Source of the DNA: Pisaster brevispinus
Lineage: Eukaryota; Echinodermata; Asteroidea; Forcipulatida; Asteriidae
Length of the DNA stretch: 64,000 nt
Direction: 5' to 3'
Assembly: GCA_023634235.1 (NCBI GenBank)
Contig: JAMKCF010000013.1
Location: forward strand, 10,904,296-10,968,295
Shown: positions 57,508 to 64,000 of the stretch, piece after piece
Layout of the letters: each line of letters begins with the position of its first letter
Numbering within the stretch: position 1 is the first letter of the stretch
Translations under genes and position numbers: made by a program
Notes under the pieces: model-generated
The model's input: the letters and a program-made list of their open reading frames with translations, nothing else
What the model was told of the DNA's origin: nothing
The model's database searches: none

Positions 57508-58537
57508 ATTCGCTCGGCCCCAGCGGCCTATCCAGGACCGCTGGGATGGGCTAATCCAGCCTCGGCAGCGCGCCGTATCGATACCTCTCGTCACTAACCC
57601 CTGGGGTGCGTTTTCGCGGCTGTAACCAATAACTGTTTCGGTCATTGACTAGTGATTAAACAGTGGCCAAGTCAACCGAAACAGTTAGTGGTTACGACCG
57701 CGAAAACGCACCCCTGGTAGGGATGTACTGAGAAACAGCGCTGATTGGCTCCCAATGGCGACTACTTTGCGTGCACGCTTGTTAAAAACTTTCGAGCGCA
57801 TTAATGTATGGCACTTGTAGGACGGTTAGTACGCGCGTGTGAAAATGCAAGTATTTTGACGCGATTCCATTTCAAATGAATCATGTTTTTACACGGTCAC
57901 CCTTAACTGCATACAGTTAGACTATCACAAAATCAAAGAAGAATGACAGAGGACCAGTTGCTTTTTGACTTGATGCCTCTTGGTTACCGTACTTGAGCGC
58001 GCGCGTAGAATGGATCGGCCCAGGCCTAATTAAAATGTGCTAGATTCTAGCACATTTTAATGAACCAATTCCAGGGGTTATGATCGAGCAAGGCATGCTG
58101 GGAAAAATGGCGCGGCGAGATCGATCACCCCTGGGAACGAGGATGGGGCTAATCAGCTTCGCTCATCCCCAGCGCCTTGCCTTAAAACCAAATGCGCTGG
58201 GATGGGCAAACGTATCAAGCACGCTCATTGGTTAATGCTCAGTCCCATCATGCATCACACTCACACTGCAAGCACTGCACGCATGACGTACTTCCTGAAC
58301 AAGAATCTGTGCAAGCTGATTAGCCCATCCCAGCGGTCCTGGATAGGCCGCTGGGGCCGAGCGAACTAATCAGCTTGCACAGATTCTTGTTCAGAAAGTA
58401 CGTCATGCGTGCAGTGCTTGCAGTGTGAGTGTGATGCATGATGGGATTGAGCATTAACCAATGAGCGTGCTTGATATGTTTGCCCATCCCATCCCAGCGC
58501 CTTTGGTTTTTAAGGCAAGGCGCTGGGGACGAGCGAA
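57508..58537. mobile_element. Composite foldback element A, 8-bp target duplication
   Basis: Flanked by GTACACCC at 57500-57507 and 58538-58545. Ends are TTCGCTCGGCCCCAGCG and (other strand) TTCGCTCGTCCCCAGCG. An exact inverted copy of the 47-bp left end (57509-57555) sits internally at 58319-58365. Around it are long inverted arms 58158-58323 and 58366-58537. A separate hairpin MITE lies at 57593-57720. No transposase. The 8-bp duplication suggests a hAT-type transposase in trans. Confidence 0.88.
57593..57720. mobile_element. Hairpin MITE inside element A
   Basis: Arms of about 50 bp share GGGGTGCGTTTTCGCGG and TAACTGTTTCGGT in inverted orientation. Unit about 128 bp. Confidence 0.85.
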
Positions 58538-58544
58538 GTACACC

Positions 58545-59594
58545 CACAGACATAACACCTATAGACCGACAGCAGGGGGCGCTAAACTGAAATTTTGGAC
58601 TTTCTCAAACTATGGGCGGAAGTGAAGACGCGTCAACACTTTTTGTACACGTTTAGGCATAGCCGCGAAGCAGTGGTCCCGTTTTCATGGACTTTTTCTG
58701 AATTTTCAGGAGAACTTGACCCCATGATGGATTGTAAATTAAGTGATGGAATTTAAGGAAATTCCTCTAATAACCGGAGTCGTCAAAAAGTTGTTCGATT
58801 GACTTTTCCTCATTTTTGGGGAGGAAATCGTAAAAATTTGTGAACAAAATAATTATACATAGCCTAGGCCAAGGCCTACAAGACTGCTACTTTCTTCACG
58901 TTTGTGTCGTTTTCATTGTGAAAAATCTAGTTTTTACCTTGAAATTTAAGAAACCACACTTCATGAACATTCCATACAACCGTTTACAATGTTGGGCGTT
59001 GAGGTTTAACCGTATAAAACGTCGTTTCTATAACTTAACTTTCGGGAAATAATATCTGGACTCGCTCTATAACACAACATTGTGCACACTCCGGTCCGCC
59101 TTGCATGCATGCCTCGGGCACGTTTTGCTTACGCTCGCGTGGAATGCACATCAAACAATCGCGTATGTCAGTAAACACGTAAATCTACAGGCGGTACGCG
59201 TCATCAGCGTCCGCGCAAAACACGCACCGACGCGCACTTTGGCCGGAAAGTGTGTGCGAACGAATTTTTGTTGATACGAAGAATAATTCCATCTACTTTT
59301 ATCGATTTGGAGAAAGTTCAGTAAAAAGAGGAGAAACGGCAAACAACTAACGTGAGAAAAGGTATCTAGTTTTTGATTAAACATTGTTTCCAAGTCTGTT
59401 GGTGAATTTTTTACCCTTAAAACACAAATTTTCTATCATCATCTACCCGCTCGCCCATTGCCTTACACGTGTTTTCGCTTGCGTTTTCGCGGATTTTGCC
59501 CATAGTTTAGGTATGGTCGGGTGCTGTCAAAATTACGGTATCCAGACGTTGATTTCCATAGGCGCTGTCGGTCTATAGGTATTATATGTCTGTG
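58545..59594. mobile_element. hAT-like non-autonomous element B, 8-bp target duplication
   Basis: TIRs CACAGACATAACACCTATAG (58545) and, on the other strand, CACAGACATATAATACCTAT (59594), continuing into AGACCGACAGC. The target duplication GGTACACC is at 59595-59602 and, beyond nested element A, at 57499-57506. Interior about 1 kb, GC-richer near 59080-59260, no transposase or domain seen. Confidence 0.88.
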
Positions 59595-59961
59595 GGTACA
59601 CCAGACCCCCAAAAGCGGGTACACCAGACCCTGACAAAATGGGTACACCAGACCCAACAAATTTGCTGGATGTATGCCAGCTATAATTTAAACCAAAGAT
59701 ATTGTGTATATAGGCGTACACCATATTAATTATACTTCCATGTTTGTAATACAATTTTACTTAAAACCTGTAACATAGTCAAAGGATACAGTTGCGCTTC
59801 CACCGATGTAACATTCAGTCGGAATCATAGCCTCATGAAACTTTCGAGCGCCATGGCAACCGTACCGAATAAAAACAACAATTCAATTAATATGTAATAT
59901 ACATGTTAATCACAATCACCTAAAGTGGAGTTTATGGCCGTCTGAACCATTAAAAAATGCC
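59595..59961. repeat. Duplicated block, copy 2 (right part)
   Basis: Continues the split copy: the remaining GGGTACACCAGACCC units, then sequence matching 56560-56889 with a 4-base indel, ending at AAAAAATGCC. Confidence 0.93.
59768..59831 (-). CDS. Possible upstream RPTP exon, copy 2
   Basis: Same open stretch and phase-1 donor as 56696-56759 (MIPTECYIGGSATVSFDYV). If real it would be a duplicated alternative exon. The same doubts apply: weak acceptor, location inside a repeated block. Confidence 0.25.
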
Positions 59962-60104
59962 ACACGCGTACAGCGCGCCCACGGAGAAGACAGCCAAAAA
60001 ACCCACCATGGCGGAACAACCGTTAGGTAATTAATGAAACAGGCCTAATAATGTATCTTACTTTGTAACAAGAAGTTTATGGGTTTTTCCGATTAACCGT
60101 ATGC

Positions 60105-60293
60105 CTACTTAAAATGCATGTTTGAAACCACAAACATACGCAAATTATTATAAAACAAGTGATTACCAAGACGAGATAAATGGACTCCATCGTATGAGTA
60201 CAGGCTTACTTCTGCCCATGTGAATTGAGGATGGTGAATACAGAGAGCTTGCACTGCTCTGCATTGCGCTGCCGCCCATAGACTTGATGACAA
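60105..60293 (-). pseudogene. SGNH hydrolase of Ngaro-like element, C-terminal part
   Basis: Encodes LCIHHPQFTWAEVSLYSYDG then VHLSRLGNHLFYNNLR. DGVHLSxxG is block V of SGNH/GDSL hydrolases (DxxH). It is cut off from blocks I-III (61300-61575) by about 1 kb of inserted DNA. Confidence 0.8.
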
Positions 60294-60636
60294 GTCGTTA
60301 GTCAGTGTCTATTTGTCTGCCAGCGTTGCCTATTACAAACACACATCCCGCCGTTCATGCAACAGTCACAGTGCGATTATACATTCATGCAACGGTCGTA
60401 GGTAGCGCGTGGCAAGGTAATTGCGACTGACTCACACACGTATTGAAATCGAGGATGTGTGTACCGTCCCCGCAACTAAACCGCACAACAATTACCGACT
60501 TGATTTCAAGACTATGCCGCCCAACGATTTATAGTTCTGCGCTTACGCTCTATAGCCGATTGAGAACGTGCGCCCAAGTAAAACACACGCGGCAGTATAC
60601 GTCAGACCAAACAATGGTCGAGCTTGGGTTAGACTT

Positions 60637-60756
60637 GGTTCCAAGTCTGCGATCGTGGCTGTTACTACTCTACCCGATAGCCAATACATTATTCCCTGAA
60701 ATAGCGCCCTCTTGTAATAACCTCCGTCATTAGCCTACGATCACAGACTTGGGACC
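60637..60756. mobile_element. Hairpin MITE, CCAAGTCTGCGATCG ends
   Basis: Inverted ends GGTTCCAAGTCTGCGATCGT and (other strand) GGTCCCAAGTCTGTGATCGT, 120 bp. Related ends occur at 61189-61289. An outer inverted pair TTAGACTTG (about 60629 and 61301) spans both. Confidence 0.8.
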
Positions 60757-61188
60757 ATTGTTCAACGGTTTGTACACACCCTATGGCGAATTAGTCCAAA
60801 AGTGGACGGAACAATCTGATTGGTCGGAATTGCAAAGACCTTCGATAACATGAATATTCAAACAAAACCATCTACGAGATAGGTTGTGAGCTCTTCCATT
60901 TAAACTGTAGGGTGCAACTGTTATCGCGGAGTAGGAATCATGTAATTTGTGTTTTTTTTTACTACATTTAGATCTCACTAAACTTCTTCTCTATGTATTT
61001 TAAAAACTGTCTACGGGACGTACCAAGGACTATAATGAACATAAAGCAACAATTTTAAGCGAGTTCAGCCTGTTAGTAATAGACGCTGCCAGTAATGGTT
61101 TGCCGTCTCCTGATTGGCCAGCTCCCTGGCGTACGCTTTATTGTTTACATTTATCTTTGAATACATGAATATACATAAACGCAAGGGG

Positions 61189-61289
61189 GTCAAGTCTGAG
61201 ATTGCGAGTTGGGGCGCGTGATAGCTAATCTGTGGGGGCGTTTCACGTGGCTGATGCAGAGGAATAACTGCGATCTCAGACTTGAAATC
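61189..61289. mobile_element. Hairpin MITE, CAAGTCTGAGATYGC ends
   Basis: Inverted ends GTCAAGTCTGAGATTGCGAG and (other strand) TTTCAAGTCTGAGATCGCAG, 101 bp. Inserted within the SGNH hydrolase region. Confidence 0.8.
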
Positions 61290-61299
61290 AAGTCTAAGC

Positions 61300-61575
61300 T
61301 TGGGTATGCCCAACGACAATCCCGAAGCAAAACAGCAATCTGCTGTCGCAGTGCAAACTCGTCTGTATTAATCAAGTCATTAGTACCTAAGTGAATAATT
61401 ATAACAACTGGCAGAGGCAGCCGTTTGCAGAGGTCATTTAGTATGTCACGGCAGTCACCAATCCCCGCCCCACCTTTGCCTTTCCAATAAACTTTAGCAG
61501 GGAGGCCAAAAGGACGTTCTGCTCTCCGCACTAAAGAATCCCCAACGATCCAAACTGAACCTATTGGAAAGTGAA
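61300..61575 (-). pseudogene. SGNH hydrolase of Ngaro-like element, N-terminal part
   Basis: Encodes VWIVGDSLVRRAERPFGLPA through GKGGAGIGDCRDIL to VVIIIHLGTNDL. GDSL (block I), the block II Gly and GTND (block III) are present. Lies just downstream of the recombinase in the same orientation. Interrupted near 61300. Confidence 0.85.
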
Positions 61576-61632
61576 CACGATAACACTAGAATTTATAACC
61601 ATTTCATGACCTACCACCCAAAGTGCTTTGAT

Positions 61633-62562
61633 TACGAGTTAAAATTGCAATTTTTAACTGTGCGGATATATGACAAAAAGGCGTTTGAGCCAACGGCCCA
61701 TGCCACGGATGTCATCATTTGAAACCCCGAGAGCAGATGCGGAAGTTGCCGCCCCAATACGAAATGAGTGCTCCCGTATACGATGTCTATCTAGGTCTGC
61801 AAATGAAACTGCTCTCTTTAACACTGAGTTGAACTGGTACCGAGTTAATGGACTCCCTTCAAAATGAAAGAAAAAGGGGCCTAAACATTGCGGACGAACC
61901 ACAATAAAATCCCTTAGTGCTCGAACTGGACAGAGAATTTTGTTTCTAGACTGTACTAGACGAATGTGCTGTGGGGGGGGGGGCCGTTGATTGTTCTTGG
62001 AATGCCGAATTGTTAGGTCAATAACATAGGTTTCTGGATTAGACTGGAAAACTTGCAAGTCATCGGATGACAGAACATACTCGTGCCCTCGAGATTTAGA
62101 ACTTACGGCAAATTCACCAACACGCAGAAAGCCAAAAATTGCACAATTATTATATACGGCCTTAAACATAATAACTTCAAATTGAGAAGCACAAACTTCA
62201 GGCAATGCATTTATTAAACGTTCAAGCATCGGCAAGGTAATCGGCACACGACTGTCCAATACACCGCCATCGCGACGAGAACCTTCGATTAATCTAGAAA
62301 CAATGAAATCTTTAGTTGGGTCTGACAACCCTTGCCGTTTAAAGAAGTAACCAACTCCAGACACATAGTTAGCAATTGTGGAAGGGGCAAGGCGTCGCAA
62401 AGAAAGCCATGCAACAAATTGGCGCACCTCTGAAATTGATGCTAATGGCCCCACAAATTCATGGGATTGCTGTCGAAATTCACAAAAAGCCCTCCATCCT
62501 GTAGCATGAAGCTTTATGCGAATTGGGTGCAATGGATGCGGCCAACAAACGTTCCATCTCAT
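61633..62562 (-). pseudogene. Tyrosine recombinase of Ngaro/DIRS-like retrotransposon
   Basis: A 302-codon open frame with SAM-like N-terminal ATGWRAFCEFRQQ...LSLRRLAPSTIANYVSGVG and a catalytic domain. The first Arg is in FGFLRVGEFAV, the H-x-x-R in REHSFRIGAATSASALG, then GMGRW. A 1-base shift after GRW puts the nucleophile Tyr (SNAFLSYIRTVKN) in the next frame, so this copy's open frame ends without it. Such recombinases replace the integrase in DIRS/Ngaro elements. Confidence 0.92.
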
Positions 62563-62563
62563 C

Positions 62564-63148
62564 TTACCAAGGAAGATGAATAGCGGGGAGCGGTGTCATT
62601 ACTGCGTCTGCCAATGGGGCTGCCAAACGAAACCGACTCATCTGGAAACGTGATAAAGCATCAGCAATCTCGTTAAATTTGCCAGGAACATGTACGGCTC
62701 GAAACGAAATATTAGTTTTGAGACAAATCACGACAAACTGTCGTACTAGTGCCATGATTTTCTTACATGGCGAGGATTTCTTATTAATAATATGGACTAC
62801 AGCCATATTATCTGTGTGAAATTTGACTTTCTTACCAACTAGTAAAGGAGCCCAACAATGCAAAGCTACAAGTAGCGGGTAAAGCTCTAAAAATGCTATA
62901 GACAAATGTTGCTGCAAAATAACATCTGGCCAGCGACCCTGCACCCATTTGCCTTGGAAATATGCCCCGAAACCGATAGTAGCAGCCGCATCAGTGTACA
63001 ATTGTATTGTATCATTTGACTGCCACGCATTATCAGCAAACACAGAAACCCCATTAAAATGGGACAGGAACTCAAGCCAAGCTAGCAAATCAAGTCTAGC
63101 CCCTTGTGAAATGCGGACCCTGTGATGCGGGCGAGACAGTCCTTGCGT
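62564..63148 (-). pseudogene. RNase H of Ngaro/DIRS-like retrotransposon
   Basis: Encodes LYTDAAATIGFGAYFQGKW, AFLELYPLLVAL, HTDNMAVVHIINKKSS and a DALSRFQ tail: the D-E-D core of retroelement RNase H. In frame with the RT upstream apart from a TAA at 63149-63151. The next protein (recombinase) begins in another frame 2 bases later. Confidence 0.92.
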
Positions 63149-63707
63149 TTATGCAATCAAGCGGCGCAGGAACGCCCGCCCAGGCGGAATTGCCTTGCAA
63201 ATAAAGTTAAGAGATCCAACAAGTGACTGCGCCTCAACTAGGGAAATCTTACGTTTACCCAAAACTTCCCTAATTTGTCTAATTAGTTTGTGTACCTTGT
63301 CCTGTGGGACTCTAGCTTGACAGTTTGTTGAATCTATTTCCAGGCCCAGAAATTTTATGGATTGAATTGGACCGACCGTCTTCTCTTCAGCCAAAGGAAC
63401 TCCCAAACTTGCGCACAACGACTTAAAAGTAGCAAGCAAATCTGCGCAAGCCTCAGACGACAAACCAACGAAAAGAAAGTCGTCTAAATAATGGGTCACA
63501 AAGGAAGACCCGGAAAAATACTTTACCATAAATTCCATAAATGAGCTGAATTTCTCAAACAATGAACAAGAAATACTGCATCCCATAGGGAGACACTAAT
63601 TGTCATAATAAAACATATCACGAAAAGTGAAACCTAACAATATTCATAGTCACTGGTGATACAGGGAGCAAACGAAAATTAAAAGCAGACTTAATATCCG
63701 CCTTGGC
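63149..63707 (-). pseudogene. Reverse transcriptase of Ngaro/DIRS-like retrotransposon (5' truncated)
   Basis: Contains LAKADIKSAFNFRLLPVS (palm Asp), then a frameshift near 63623 and a TAG near 63597. CLPMGCSISC and THYLDDFLFVG (catalytic LDD) follow, then the connection to RNase H ending GRAFLRRLIA. The 5' part is missing: sequence upstream of 63708 is repeat R instead. Confidence 0.92.
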
Positions 63708-63708
63708 C

Positions 63709-63834
63709 AACAAAGTTGTTCTGACGCTTGAAGCAGGAGCGCAAGATCACAACAAATATGTTTGCGTGCAACGCCCGCGTGAGGGCGCACGCGGTAATCG
63801 TAAGCTATTGACAATTCGCTTTGGAGACCGGTTA
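63709..63834. repeat. 130-bp repeat R, copy 2
   Basis: Near-identical to 57042-57171 (a 4-base deletion at GCAGGGAGGAGCGC/GCAGGAGCGC). Abuts the truncated RT. Confidence 0.85.
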
Positions 63835-63850
63835 ATATTACGCTCAAGTA

Positions 63851-64000
63851 TAAAGCCGCGTTCGCATTGGACTTAAAATGGTTAACTTACCGCCGCAAAT
63901 TGTTAACTTACCGATATTAAGTCCAAGTGCGAACAGCCGGTAAATTACCGCCACAGCGCTGTTAACTTAACAGGCCGATTCGAGTCGCGGTAACTTAACA
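63851..64000. mobile_element. MITE, 'AAAGCC.GTTCGCA' family, cut by the window edge
   Basis: TAAAGCCGCGTTCGCATTGG is inverted 60-90 bases later (TTAAGTCCAAGTGCGAACAG), as at 49007-49094. The element runs off the right edge. Confidence 0.65.

Noticed and set aside
56378..57645. Open frames over the GTACACCAGACCC array and its copy
   Set aside because: Frames come from the repeated 22/23-mers. They differ between block copies and have no domain.

Overview
The window is animal nuclear DNA: AT-rich, intron-dense and crowded with transposon relics. The content suggests a marine invertebrate deuterostome, most likely an echinoderm. That assignment is an inference from the gene type (a Tie-like receptor phosphatase), the Ngaro-like tyrosine-recombinase retrotransposon, the tRNA-derived SINEs and the many foldback/MITE elements. 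No sequence here fixes the species.

One large gene dominates the minus strand, from about 55.6 kb down to 9.78 kb. I could assemble 36 exons with GT/AG borders, and every exon junction keeps the reading frame apart from one 1-base insertion inside exon 1. It encodes about 1,769 residues. In order these are two Tie-type N-terminal Ig domains, three EGF modules plus an EGF fragment, about seven fibronectin type III (FN3) domains, one transmembrane helix, and two tandem protein tyrosine phosphatase (PTP) domains. D1 keeps its catalytic residues. D2 has lost the WPD aspartate and the signature arginine, so it should be a pseudophosphatase. The ectodomain resembles Tie receptor KINASES but is joined to a receptor PHOSPHATASE. 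A signal peptide exon was not found; a weak candidate upstream exon lies at 56.70-56.76 kb, with a duplicate at 59.77-59.83 kb.

Left flank (1-9.0 kb): a broken plus-strand LINE (1-1492), a foldback element (1.69-2.37 kb), a decayed minus-strand LINE (4.2-4.87 kb), a pogo/Tigger-like MITE, and no host gene I can support. The 3' end of the phosphatase gene (9.0-9.8 kb) contains a foldback element in its probable 3' UTR. The introns hold minisatellites (36, 54, 42 and 30 bp units), SINEs, several MITEs and a LINE 3' end.

Right flank (55.6-64 kb): a nest of mobile DNA. A 551-bp block carrying a 'GTACACCAGACCC' mini-array is duplicated. Its second copy is split by a hAT-like element, and that element is itself interrupted at its first base by a second element. 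Both insertions have clean 8-bp target duplications. Beyond this, on the minus strand, is a decayed Ngaro/DIRS-type retrotransposon in the order reverse transcriptase, RNase H, tyrosine recombinase, SGNH hydrolase. It is interrupted by short hairpin MITEs and truncated at its 5' end.
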